Shown here one piece after another: positions 16,450-24,322 of a stretch of 32,794 nucleotides of DNA. Under the pieces are notes generated by a model, which ran no database searches, was not told the origin of the DNA, and was given only the letters and a program-made list of their open reading frames with translations. The translations under genes were made by a program, and so were the position numbers. The stretch is from contig JAIBJN010000014.1 in NCBI GenBank assembly GCA_020029595.1, forward strand, positions 1 through 32,794, read 5' to 3'. The first letter of the stretch is position 1. Every line of letters starts with the position of its first letter. Source of the stretch: Actinomycetota bacterium (GTDB lineage Bacteria > Actinomycetota > Thermoleophilia > Gaiellales > Gaiellaceae).

Positions 16450-17760
16450 TCAGGCCGGGACGACCGCCACAGCCTCGGCGATGAGCTCGAGGCCCATGGC
16501 CCGCGAGCCCTTCACGAGGACACAGTCGCCGGGTTGGAGGACGGTCCGGAGGGCGGCGAGCCCCTGTTCGACGCTCGCAGCCCAGCGCGTGACGGGAACG
16601 CCGCGCGCTCCCTGGATGTAGTTGCGGGCGAGAGGCCCGACGGCGACGAGCACCTCGACCCCGGCCCGGGCGGCGGCCGCCCCGACGTCGCGGTGATAGG
16701 CGGGCGCGCCGGGCCCGAGTTCCGCCATGTCGCCGAGCACGGCGACCTTGCGGCAGTCACCGCCCCGGTCGCGCAGGTGCTCGAGCGCCGCCGCCATCGA
16801 GAGCGGGTTCGCGTTGTAGCAATCGTTCACCAGAACCCCGCCGCCTGGGAGCGGAACCTCCTCGCCGCGGAGGCGCGAGAGCGTCACCTGCCGGGCGCCC
16901 CTCTGCGCCTTTCCGAGCGGAAGGTCGAGGGCGTGATACGCGGCCAGGGCTGCGAGGGCGTTGGTCGCGTTGTAGCGCGAGCCGAAGCTGAACTCGAGCG
17001 TGAGCGGGCGGCCGAAAGCCTCGACGCGGATGCGCGAGCCGCCTTCGCGCGCGGCGAAGTAGCTCAGCCTGACGTCACCGCCGTCCCCGAAGCGAAAGAC
17101 GCGGATGTCACCGCGCGCGAGGTACGGCTCGAGGTAGGCCTCGCCCGCCGGGACGACGGCCGCACCGCCCGGCGGCAGGCTCTCGATCAGCTCCGCCTTC
17201 GCCTGCGCAACGCGTTCGACCGTGCCGAGGAGCTCGAGGTGGACGGGGCCGACGCTCGTGACGATGCCCACGTCCGGCTGGGCGATCTCGCAGAGCTCGC
17301 CGATCTGGCCGAGGCCGCGCATGCCCATCTCGACGATCGCGATCTCCGTGTCCTCCTCGAGGCGGCAGAGCGTCAGCGGGAGGCCGATCTCGTTGTTCTG
17401 GCTTCCTTCGGCGACGACCGTGGCCGCGTGCGGTGCGCAAAGGGCGCCGAGGATGTCCTTCGTGGATGTCTTCGCCGTCGAGCCGGTGACGGCGACGACC
17501 TTGGCGCTCGACCGCTCCCGGACGGTGCGTCCGAGGGCGCCGAGCGCGCCGAAGGCGTCCTCAGGAACGAGTGCCGCGGCAGCCCCGGCCGCGAGCGCTT
17601 CCGCGACGAAGTCGAGGCCGCGGCCGACCGCGACGAAGAGGTCGCCGGGCTCCGTTCGCCGCGAGTCGATCGCGACGCCTGTCGCCCGCTCGGCGTCGGG
17701 CGCGCGCTCGAGGCGGCCCGGTGCCAGCCGTTCGACTTCTTCCAGCCCGAGCGGGATCAT
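16450..17760 (-). CDS. murF: UDP-MurNAc-tripeptide--D-Ala-D-Ala ligase
   Basis: ATP-dependent ligase that adds the D-Ala-D-Ala dipeptide to UDP-MurNAc-tripeptide. It has 436 residues. The Walker A region reads VTGSTAKTSTKD (G93 to K97, T98), with Ala where a Gly is usual before the Lys. VEMGMRGLGQIGELC, SVGPVHLELLG, NDCYNANPLSM and VLGDMAELG are the family signatures. The ATG overlaps the murE stop as ATGA. A ddl gene for D-Ala-D-Ala synthesis is not in this window. Confidence 0.96.
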   Translation of the reverse strand: MIPLGLEEVERLAPGRLERAPDAERATGVAIDSRRTEPGDLFVAVGRGLDFVAEALAAGAAAALVPEDAFGALGALGRTVRERSSAKVVAVTGSTAKTSTKDILGALCAPHAATVVAEGSQNNEIGLPLTLCRLEEDTEIAIVEMGMRGLGQIGELCEIAQPDVGIVTSVGPVHLELLGTVERVAQAKAELIESLPPGGAAVVPAGEAYLEPYLARGDIRVFRFGDGGDVRLSYFAAREGGSRIRVEAFGRPLTLEFSFGSRYNATNALAALAAYHALDLPLGKAQRGARQVTLSRLRGEEVPLPGGGVLVNDCYNANPLSMAAALEHLRDRGGDCRKVAVLGDMAELGPGAPAYHRDVGAAAARAGVEVLVAVGPLARNYIQGARGVPVTRWAASVEQGLAALRTVLQPGDCVLVKGSRAMGLELIAEAVAVVPA

Positions 17761-19289
17761 GCCGCCGCGCCGAGGCGCCGGAGGGCGTCCCGTGCGACCT
17801 CGCGGTCGTCGAATGGGATCGTGCGGTCGCGAAGCTCCTGCCCCTGCTCGTGACCCTTCCCTGCGATGACGACGACGTCTCCGTCGTCGGCCTCCCCGAT
17901 CGCGCGGGCGATCGCGGCGGCGCGATCGGGCTCGACGCCCTCGTCGCCGCTCATGCCGGCGAGGATCTCCTCGATGATGGCCAGGGGCTCCTCGCTCCGC
18001 GGGTTGTCCGAGGTGACGATTGCGCGGTCGGCGAGCCTGCTCACGACTTCACCCATGAGCGACCGTTTGGCGCGATCTCTGTCCCCACCGCAGCCGAAGA
18101 CGCAGATGAGGCGCCCGGCCGTGAGGCGGCGCGCTTCCGCGAGGACATTCTCGAGGGCCTCGGGAGTGTGCGCGTAGTCGACGAGGACGGCGAACGGCTG
18201 ACCCGCGTCGACGGTCTCGAAGCGCCCGGGCACGCCGGCGACATGCTCGATCCCGCGGACGATCGCGTCATCCTCGATCTCGAGCAGGCGGCTCGCCGCG
18301 ATGGCGGCGAGGACGTTCTCGACGTTGAACCGGCCGCGCAGGCGCGGGCGCACGGCGAGGCCCGCGGCGCGGAAACTGGTTGCCGACGGAGTGAGCTCGA
18401 GCGCCTCCGGGCGCACGTCGGCGTCGCCGGCGAGCCCGAAGGTGAGAACGCGGACGTCCAGGCCTCGAAGTTCCTGCGCAAGTTGTCGTCCGTGCGCGTC
18501 TCCGACGTTGACCACCGCCGGCGGGCGGTTCCCGTCCACGTCTGGCTCGGTGAAGAGTCGCCGCTTGGCCTCGTAGTAGGCCTCGAGCGTTCCGTGGAAG
18601 TCGAGGTGGTCCTGGGACAGGTTCGTAAAGACGAGCGCCCGGAAGCGTGTGCCGACAAGGCGCTTCAGCTCAGAGGCGTGCGAGGACGCCTCCATCGCAC
18701 AGCTCCGGTCGCCCGCGTCGAGCATCTCGCGGAAGGTGCGCTGGAGATCGATCGCCTCCGGCGTCGTGCGGGTGACCGCCCGGCGCTCGCCCCCGATCCG
18801 CATCTCGACGGTGCCGAGCAGGCCGGGGCGGCGGCCCTCCGCGGCGAGGATCGCATAGAGAAGGAAGGCCGTCGTCGTCTTCCCGTTCGTGCCGGTGACC
18901 CCCGCGACCTCGAGCTCGCGGGTCGGCCGGCCGAAGAAGACGTCGGCCGCGAGGGCCATGGCGAGGCGGGCATCGGCGACGACGAGCTGCGGGACGGGGA
19001 GATCGAGCGGCCGCTCCACGAGCAGCGCGGCGGCGCCTCGCTCGACGGCGTCCGGAGCGAAGTCGTGCCCGTCGGCGCGGCGACCGGGGACGCAGGCGAA
19101 GAGCGTGCCGGGCGTGACGAGGTGCGCGTCGTAGGCGAGGTCTGTCACCTGGACGGGCGCGCGATTGACGGTTGCGGACGAGCCGACGGCCCGGCTCAGC
19201 GTCTCGAGGTCGATGTTGACTGGTTCTGGCACGGGCTCGTCGCTCTGTTCGGTATCCAACGTGCGGTTCTTCCTCGGTTCTGCCTCCAT
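17757..19289 (-). CDS. murE: UDP-MurNAc-tripeptide synthetase (meso-diaminopimelate type)
   Basis: ATP-dependent ligase that adds the third residue of the stem peptide. It has 510 residues. The P-loop VTGTNGKTTT covers 131-140, the lysine expected to be carbamylated is K242 in YYEAKRRLF, and FTNLSQDHLDFHG is conserved. DNPRSEEP (428-435) is the DNPR signature of enzymes using meso-diaminopimelate rather than lysine, so the wall is predicted to be DAP-type. ATG 19289 has no Shine-Dalgarno, and the first 20 or so residues are not conserved-looking; GTG 19232 is possible. It follows a 152-base gap after ftsI that holds repeat copy B. Confidence 0.95.
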   Translation of the reverse strand: MEAEPRKNRTLDTEQSDEPVPEPVNIDLETLSRAVGSSATVNRAPVQVTDLAYDAHLVTPGTLFACVPGRRADGHDFAPDAVERGAAALLVERPLDLPVPQLVVADARLAMALAADVFFGRPTRELEVAGVTGTNGKTTTAFLLYAILAAEGRRPGLLGTVEMRIGGERRAVTRTTPEAIDLQRTFREMLDAGDRSCAMEASSHASELKRLVGTRFRALVFTNLSQDHLDFHGTLEAYYEAKRRLFTEPDVDGNRPPAVVNVGDAHGRQLAQELRGLDVRVLTFGLAGDADVRPEALELTPSATSFRAAGLAVRPRLRGRFNVENVLAAIAASRLLEIEDDAIVRGIEHVAGVPGRFETVDAGQPFAVLVDYAHTPEALENVLAEARRLTAGRLICVFGCGGDRDRAKRSLMGEVVSRLADRAIVTSDNPRSEEPLAIIEEILAGMSGDEGVEPDRAAAIARAIGEADDGDVVVIAGKGHEQGQELRDRTIPFDDREVARDALRRLGAAA

Positions 19290-19357
19290 TCTGGCGCGGT
19301 CCGCGACCCACGCGCGCAGATTGTCTCGATAGGCTGAAACCGGAGGGAGGCTCGCGG
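19288..19357 (+). repeat. Intergenic repeat copy B, between ftsI and murE
   Basis: Inverted relative to copies A and C. On the plus strand it holds GATAGGCTGAAACC followed by GGAGGGAGGC, the best-formed version of the core. The minus-strand reading begins CCGCGAGCCTCCCTCC and ends at the murE start codon. Here the motif points away from murE and into the 3' end of ftsI, so it cannot be the murE promoter in the orientation suggested by copies A and C. The rest of this gap (19358-19441) shows no other feature. Confidence 0.6.
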
Positions 19358-19441
19358 CCGGCCCCCGTGCGCGTCATCCTGTGTGCGCCACGCACTCTGA
19401 CGCGACCGACGCGAGAACAGCTTCGGCGACGGGCCCTCGCG

Positions 19442-21127
19442 CTACTCCCCACCCGCCTGTCGGCCGTCCGGCGGGATCTCGAGGTACTGCAGCGCAAACT
19501 GGGCGATCTCGGCAAACGCCGGCGCCGCCACGACGCCGCCCCAGATCGCCCCTCTCGGCTCGTCCACGGTCACGAGGACGACGAGTCGCGGGCGGCTCGC
19601 GGGCGCGAAGCCGACGAACGAGGCGACGTAGCGGGACTCCGAATAGCCGCCGGTCGGTTCCGGCTTCGCGGCCGTCCCCGTCTTCCCGGCGACCCGGTAG
19701 TCCGGGATCTGGGCAGTCGTCCCCGAACCCTCCTCGACGACGCCGCGCAGCATGCGCGTGAGCTGCCTCGCGACGCGCTGCGAGATGACCCGGCGCTCCT
19801 TCGGCTCGACGGGCTTGTCGCCCTCCACACGGTCGACGAGGTGGGGCTGGAGCCAGAGGCCGCCGTTCGCGATCGCGCCGTATGCCGCAGCCATCTGCAA
19901 TGGCGTCACCGCGATGCCCTGACCGATAGGGACGTTCCCGATCGTGGAGCCTGACCACTTGCTGGGAGGAAGGACGATTCCGCGCGACTCGCCCGGGTAG
20001 TCGATGCCCGTTCTTCGCCCGAATCCGAAGCGGCGGATCCACTCCGAGAGCCTTTCCCGCTGCAGCTTGATGGCGAGGGTGACGACACCGACGTTCGACG
20101 AGCGCGAGAGGATCTGCGAGACCGTCATCGTCAGCGTCCCGCGAGGGAGCGCGTCGTGGATGATCCGGTCGGCGACCGGGATCTCGTAGCGAAGCCGGAA
20201 CTTCGTGGACGGTGCGACCAGGGCCGACTCGAGAACGCCTCCAACCGTGACGACCTTGAACGTCGAGCCTGGCTCGTACGTGTCCGTGACGGCCCGGTTT
20301 CGAAGGCGCTCCTGGTCCGAGCGGGCGACCGCCGAGTAGGCATTCGCGTCGAAGCCCGGCTCGACTCCCAGCGCCAGGACGCCGCCCGTCTTCGTGTCGA
20401 GGACGACAGCAGACGCGGACTGCGCCCCCCACCTCGCCCGCGTTCCGCGCAGGACGCGCTCGACGTACCCCTGGATCGTGTTGTCGATCGTCAGGTAGAC
20501 ATCCCTTCCGTTCCGGACCGCCGTCGACTCGACGACGTCGATCGTCCGTCCGAACGGGTCTCGCACGATCGTCCTCGATCCGTTCTCGCCCGCCAGGACC
20601 TCGTCGAGTTGGAGCTCTACGCCCGAGAGGCCGCGATTCTCTGTCCCGGCGTAGCCGACGACCTCTGAGGCGACGGTACGCTGCGGATAGACGCGTCGCT
20701 CTTCCGGGTAGAAGCCGACGCCGACGATGGCCTGGGCCTTGAGCGTCTCGGCCTTCTCCGGGTCCGCCTTCCGGGCGAGGTATGCGAACCCGCGCGAGCG
20801 GTCGGCGAGGAGCGGATAGAGCTTCCCCGGATCGAGGTCGAGCGCCTCCCCCACGGCGAGGGCGACCTCCCGCGGGTCGGCGACCTGCTTGGGGTTGGCG
20901 TAGACCGTCGTGGCGCGTTCGCCGAACGCGAGCTGGACGCCGAGCCGGTCGAAGATCGTGCCACGGCGCGCGGGCACGTCGAGTTCCTCCCGGTGCTGGC
21001 TCGACGCCAGTCGATCGAGCGTCTGCGCCTTCACCGCCTGGAGCCACGCCACCCGCGCGAACGCCGCCGCGAACACGACCGCGAAGACCGCAACGAGAAG
21101 CCGGAGGCGCCTGTTCGCGTGGCGCAT
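19442..21127 (-). CDS. ftsI: Septal peptidoglycan transpeptidase FtsI (PBP3-type)
   Basis: Class B penicillin-binding protein that cross-links septal peptidoglycan, partner of FtsW. It has 561 residues. One N-terminal transmembrane helix is at about 9-28. The dimerisation domain begins with VPARRGTIFDRLG. The transpeptidase motifs are STFK (S288, K291), SSN (343-345) and KTG (482-484). There are no PASTA repeats at the C-terminus, as expected for FtsI rather than a Ser/Thr-kinase-linked PBP. The ATG is five bases after the ftsL stop. Confidence 0.96.
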   Translation of the reverse strand: MRHANRRLRLLVAVFAVVFAAAFARVAWLQAVKAQTLDRLASSQHREELDVPARRGTIFDRLGVQLAFGERATTVYANPKQVADPREVALAVGEALDLDPGKLYPLLADRSRGFAYLARKADPEKAETLKAQAIVGVGFYPEERRVYPQRTVASEVVGYAGTENRGLSGVELQLDEVLAGENGSRTIVRDPFGRTIDVVESTAVRNGRDVYLTIDNTIQGYVERVLRGTRARWGAQSASAVVLDTKTGGVLALGVEPGFDANAYSAVARSDQERLRNRAVTDTYEPGSTFKVVTVGGVLESALVAPSTKFRLRYEIPVADRIIHDALPRGTLTMTVSQILSRSSNVGVVTLAIKLQRERLSEWIRRFGFGRRTGIDYPGESRGIVLPPSKWSGSTIGNVPIGQGIAVTPLQMAAAYGAIANGGLWLQPHLVDRVEGDKPVEPKERRVISQRVARQLTRMLRGVVEEGSGTTAQIPDYRVAGKTGTAAKPEPTGGYSESRYVASFVGFAPASRPRLVVLVTVDEPRGAIWGGVVAAPAFAEIAQFALQYLEIPPDGRQAGGE

Positions 21128-21132
21128 GTGGC

Positions 21133-21498
21133 CTACTCCCTGACGCGCGGGAGGCGGACGTACGTCGTCTCGCCGGGGTGGTCGAGCCCGAGCCTGTGAA
21201 CGGCCAGCGCCTCGATCCGGCCGGCCGCCGCCGCCCGGGAGAGCTCCGCCTCCAGGTTGTCGCGCCGGGCGGCGAGCTCGTTCCGCTCGACCTCGAGGCG
21301 CTCCGCTTCCATGTTCAGGCGGAGGACGCCGACGTTGAGCGCGACGATGCCGGCGAGGAGCGCCGCGACCACGAGGATCCAGGCGACGCTGCCGGCGAGG
21401 CGCGGGCGCGGCGCGGGTCGGCGGCGCGGAGCCGAGCGGGGCTCGGCCCGGGGCCGCGGGGCCCGGCGTGGCTCGGCCCGGGCGGTGGCGCTCGCCAT
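21133..21498 (-). CDS. ftsL: FtsL-like septum protein
   Basis: Small bitopic protein of 121 residues at the ftsL position between rsmH and ftsI. The first 34 residues are a Pro/Arg/Ala-rich cytoplasmic tail with a repeated RAEPR/SAPRR pattern. A transmembrane helix covers about 35-57 (GSVAWILVVAALLAGIVALN), followed by a coiled coil at about 58-90 rich in Glu, Leu and Arg. The end, IEALAVHRLGLDHPGETTYV, resembles the FtsL/DivIC tail. The ATG overlaps the rsmH stop as TGATG. Identity rests on topology and position, since these proteins are poorly conserved. Confidence 0.85.
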   Translation of the reverse strand: MASATARAEPRRAPRPRAEPRSAPRRRPAPRPRLAGSVAWILVVAALLAGIVALNVGVLRLNMEAERLEVERNELAARRDNLEAELSRAAAAGRIEALAVHRLGLDHPGETTYVRLPRVRE

Positions 21499-22454
21499 CA
21501 GGTCTTTACCGCCGCGCGGAGCCGAGCGGAAGCGGCACGCGGGTTCTCCGCGGTCTCGGAGGGAGAAGGCCTGACCGCCTTCCGGGCCGCGAGGCGCAGC
21601 GTCGGCTCTTTGCCGCAGACGCAGACGGGGAACTCCGGCGGGCACGTGCACCCGCGCGCCTGCACTGCGAAGAAGCGCTTCACGATCCGGTCTTCGAGGG
21701 AGTGGAAGCTGATCACGGCCAGACGGCCGTCGGGGCGGAGGAGGCGGAGAGCGACTGGAAGCGCCTGCTCGATCGACTCGAGCTCCTCGTTGACGACGAT
21801 GCGCAGTGCCTGGAAGACACGCTTCGCCGGGTGCCCGTCGCCGAAACGGCGAGGTGCAGGAATCGCCCCACGCACGACCTCGACGAGATCCGTCGTCCGC
21901 TCGAAGGGCCGCTCGGCCCGCCGGCGAACGATCGCCCGCGCGATCTGGCGCGAGAATCGCTCTTCGCCGTAGCGGCGGAATGCCTCGGCGAGCTCGCGCT
22001 CGCTCTCCTCGTTGACGACGTCGCGGGCCGAGCGCGGTGCCGAGACGTCCATCCGCATGTCGAGCGGCGCGTCCGCGGCATACGAGAAGCCGCGCTCCGG
22101 CTGGTCGATCTGCATGCTCGAGACGCCGAGGTCGAGGAGGATCGCGTCGGCCTCGACGCCGTTGTCGGCAAGCTGGCCGAGGACGACCGCGAAGTCGCCG
22201 CGCAGAAGGCGTGCCGGGACGTTCGCGCGTCGCTGGAAGCGCTCGAAGTACGGACGGACGGACGTGTCCCGGTCGATCGCGATGAAACGACCGCGGCCGG
22301 CCAGCTCGGCGGCGAGCAGCGCGGCGTGGCCGCCGGCGCCGAACGTGCCGTCGATGACCGTCTCCCCGGGCCTGACGGCGAGAAGCTCCCGCACCTCCTC
22401 GGCGAGGACGGGAACGTGATCAGCTCTCTCGTGCTGCAATGCGCTCCGCAACAA
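21498..22454 (-). CDS. rsmH: 16S rRNA (cytosine-N4)-methyltransferase RsmH
   Basis: SAM-dependent enzyme that methylates N4 of C1402 in 16S rRNA; also called MraW. I choose TTG 22454 because AAGGAGGG lies six to seven bases upstream. This gives 318 residues and overlaps mraZ by 35 bases. TTG 22439 is possible. DHVPVLAEEV is the usual opening, VIDGTFGAGGHA the SAM-binding loop, LDLGVSSMQIDQPERGFSY and HPAKRVFQALRI are family motifs, and VISFHSLEDRIVK is near the C-terminus. A cysteine-rich segment with CTCPPEFPVCVCG follows, as in many homologues. Confidence 0.96.
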   Translation of the reverse strand: MLRSALQHERADHVPVLAEEVRELLAVRPGETVIDGTFGAGGHAALLAAELAGRGRFIAIDRDTSVRPYFERFQRRANVPARLLRGDFAVVLGQLADNGVEADAILLDLGVSSMQIDQPERGFSYAADAPLDMRMDVSAPRSARDVVNEESERELAEAFRRYGEERFSRQIARAIVRRRAERPFERTTDLVEVVRGAIPAPRRFGDGHPAKRVFQALRIVVNEELESIEQALPVALRLLRPDGRLAVISFHSLEDRIVKRFFAVQARGCTCPPEFPVCVCGKEPTLRLAARKAVRPSPSETAENPRAASARLRAAVKT

Positions 22455-22854
22455 CTTCGGCCCTCCTTTCGACGTCCTCGAGCCGGACCCGCCAGGCGTC
22501 GCGGTCCCAGACCTCGAGATAGTCACCCGCGCCTGCGATGATGACGTCGCGCCCCAGGGCCGCCTTCGAGCGGAGGACGGCCGGAAGCGTCACGCGTCCC
22601 TGCTTGTCGAGCTCGGCCTCGACGGTGGCCGAGAAGAGGTAGCGGCGCATGTCACGCGCCTCCCGGCTGAAGCGGTCGAGGCCCGCGAGATGAGAGCCTG
22701 CGAACTCCTCCCAGCCCTCGCGCGTGTACACGGCGAGACAGGGCTCGATACCGCGCGTGACGACGACCCCGTCCTCGAAGGACTGCCGAAACCGAGCTGG
22801 AAGCGTAAGCCTGTTCTTGTCGTCGATCGTATGCTCGTACTCGCCGAGGAGCAT
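22420..22854 (-). CDS. mraZ: Transcriptional regulator MraZ
   Basis: DNA-binding repressor of the dcw cluster. From ATG 22854 it has 144 residues and begins MLLGEYEHTIDDKNRLTLP, the typical MraZ start. Two SpoVT/AbrB-like halves are visible, with DDKNRLTLPARFR and DKQGRVTLPAVLR as the paired DxxGR/DxKNR motifs. AAGGAAGG lies about eleven bases before the ATG. The frame extends upstream to 22962, but that part crosses the operator region and is not conserved. It should bind the repeats at 22872-22911 and so regulate its own operon. Confidence 0.96.
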   Translation of the reverse strand: MLLGEYEHTIDDKNRLTLPARFRQSFEDGVVVTRGIEPCLAVYTREGWEEFAGSHLAGLDRFSREARDMRRYLFSATVEAELDKQGRVTLPAVLRSKAALGRDVIIAGAGDYLEVWDRDAWRVRLEDVERRAEVVAERIAARES

Positions 22855-22871
22855 CGGTTGGCGCCTTCCTT

Positions 22872-22911
22872 TGCCACCACCTTGCCCCACTGTAGACCAC
22901 AACACCCCACT
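22872..22911 (-). promoter_or_regulatory. MraZ operator, four repeats at 10-base spacing
   Basis: Read on the minus strand, four direct repeats stand exactly ten bases apart: AGTGGGGTGT, TGTGGTCTAC, AGTGGGGCAA and GGTGGTGGCA. Known MraZ sites are GTGGG-like repeats in 10-base register, so this is a textbook operator. It covers the spacer and -10 of the predicted promoter, as expected for autorepression. Confidence 0.8.
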
Positions 22912-22917
22912 ATGCAA
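22889..22917 (-). promoter_or_regulatory. Promoter of the dcw cluster
   Basis: TTGCAT (22917-22912) and TACAGT (22894-22889) are 17 bases apart. The -35 shares only TTG with the consensus, while the -10 is good. Transcription would start about 30 bases before the mraZ ATG. The MraZ repeats overlap it. Confidence 0.5.
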
Positions 22918-22998
22918 CCCCCGCCGCCGGAGGACCGACCCGGGCTGGTTCGCGGACTCCATCCTGCGCCGGCTCCAGGGACCCTCCGGCTGAGAGCT

Positions 22999-23811
22999 CT
23001 ACGAGAGTCCGTGGGCGCCGCGACGGGTGAGCGCGGCGCTCGCACACTGGGCGGCGAACTCGACCGCCTCTTCGGCGCCATCCCCCCGCCCAAGCGCGAG
23101 GGTGAGTCCCGCGGCGAAGCTGTCTCCGGCCCCGTAGCTGTCAGCGAGCGGACCGGGGATCGGCGCAGGTTCGTAGACGCCCGCCCGCCCGTCGGCCGTC
23201 GTCCACGCGCCGCCCTCCCGGCCGGCGGTGACCACGGCCAGGCGCGGCGGTGGGTCCAAGTCGCCAGGCCGGTAGCGCTCGCTCGGGTCGCTCCCGCTCC
23301 GCACGAGCGCGTCGAGCTCGACGCCCGCTTCGGCGAGGACTGGGAGCACGCGCGCGGTGGCGACGAGAACGCGCGCCCGCCGCGCCTCCCTCACGGCCGC
23401 GGCGTCCCCGCTCACGAGGTAGACCGCGTCCGTTCCTGCGAGCTCCTCCCACGGCAGCCGGTCGACGCCCCGGGGCACGTGCTTCTCGCCGATGATCGTG
23501 ATCGTCCGCTCGCCGTCTCCGTCCACGAACGTGAAGCCGCGGCGCTGCGGCTCCACGTGGCGGGCCGCCTCCACGCGCACGCCGACAGCCGTGAGCTGCC
23601 CGAGCGCTTGCTCTCCGGCCTCATCGCGCCCAAGCGCCGTGAAGAGCGTGCAGCTACCGGCGAGGCGCGTCAGCTGGACGGAGGCGACGCCTCCACCGCC
23701 GGCGGCCTCGGCCCACCACTCGCTCGCCTGGATGATCTCGCCGGGACGAGGGAGGCGCCGGACGCGAGCGAACTCGACCCACTCGACGTGCCCGACAACG
23801 GCGACGCGCAT
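22999..23811 (-). CDS. PfkB-family sugar kinase
   Basis: Ribokinase-like ATP-dependent kinase of 270 residues from ATG 23811 (MRVAVVGHVEWVEFARV); GTG 23826 is an alternative. The N-terminal GG-containing motif appears as AEAAGGGGVASVQLTRL, and the catalytic PfkB signature is DSYGAGDSFAAG (224-235), with D230 as base. The substrate cannot be read from sequence; ribose, fructose, adenosine or another sugar are all possible. It lies upstream of mraZ on the same strand with 144 bases between, and is divergent from the sigma factor gene. No link to cell division is implied. Confidence 0.88.
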   Translation of the reverse strand: MRVAVVGHVEWVEFARVRRLPRPGEIIQASEWWAEAAGGGGVASVQLTRLAGSCTLFTALGRDEAGEQALGQLTAVGVRVEAARHVEPQRRGFTFVDGDGERTITIIGEKHVPRGVDRLPWEELAGTDAVYLVSGDAAAVREARRARVLVATARVLPVLAEAGVELDALVRSGSDPSERYRPGDLDPPPRLAVVTAGREGGAWTTADGRAGVYEPAPIPGPLADSYGAGDSFAAGLTLALGRGDGAEEAVEFAAQCASAALTRRGAHGLS

Positions 23812-23833
23812 GTGCGGCAGTCTCACATCTCGG

Positions 23834-23845
23834 CGCCGCGCGGCG
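23834..23845. promoter_or_regulatory. GC palindrome between the kinase and sigma-factor genes
   Basis: CGCCGCGCGGCG is a perfect 12-base palindrome in the 46-base divergent gap. On the minus strand TTGAAA (23851-23846) lies beside it and could be a -35 for the kinase, but no good -10 follows. In such GC-rich DNA the palindrome may be chance. Confidence 0.25.
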
Positions 23846-23857
23846 TTTCAACGGAAG

Positions 23858-24322
23858 ATGGAGGCCGTGGCCGCGATACCGCCCTTCGAGCGCTTCTACG
23901 ACGAGCGGAAGGACGAGATCTTCGGCTATCTGATCCGCCTCCTCGGCCGCGATTCGGCCGAGGACGCGTTCCAGGAGACGTTTCTGCGAGCATTGCGCGC
24001 CTACGGGAAGCTCCAGCACGGCCGGCAGCTGCGAGCGTGGGCATTCACGATCGCCACACGGGTCGCGGTCGACGAGCGGCGCCGGTCGGCCCCGGTCGCC
24101 GAGCCGCCCGAAATCCCAGTCACAGACGAGCGGCCGGCCTACGCCGAGCTGGAGCACCTCGCCGGCGAGCTGCCGCCGACCGAGCGGGCGGCCGTCGTCC
24201 TCCGCTACGGCTACGACCTCTCCTATGACGACATCGGCGCCGCGCTCGGCTCGAGTAGCGAGGCCGCGCGTGCGGCTGCCTCGTCCGGCGTGCGGCGCCT
24301 GCGAAGGAGGCAGAGCACATGA
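23858..24322 (+). CDS. ECF-like RNA polymerase sigma factor
   Basis: Protein of 154 residues with the two-domain layout of ECF sigma factors. Region 2 covers about residues 8-68 (FERFYDERKDEIFGYLIRLL, then DSAEDAFQETFLRALRAYG and AWAFTIATRVAVDERRR). Region 4 covers about 92-150 (LPPTERAAVVLRYGYDLSYD, then the helix-turn-helix IGAALGSSSEAARAAASSGV). I use ATG 23858; GTG 23867 is possible. The stop overlaps the ogt start as ATGA. No anti-sigma gene is adjacent; the partner gene is a DNA repair protein instead. The open frame upstream of 23858 runs antisense to the kinase and is not coding. Confidence 0.88.
   Translation: MEAVAAIPPFERFYDERKDEIFGYLIRLLGRDSAEDAFQETFLRALRAYGKLQHGRQLRAWAFTIATRVAVDERRRSAPVAEPPEIPVTDERPAYAELEHLAGELPPTERAAVVLRYGYDLSYDDIGAALGSSSEAARAAASSGVRRLRRRQST

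Noticed and set aside
17571-19337. Long plus-strand open frame opposite murE and part of murF (588 codons)
   Set aside because: Arises from the GC-rich codon pattern of the real minus-strand genes; no domain or motif, and full overlap with two essential genes.
19374-21047. Minus-strand 557-codon frame within ftsI
   Set aside because: Shifted reading of ftsI; Arg/Gly-rich with no motifs, while the ftsI frame holds all transpeptidase signatures.
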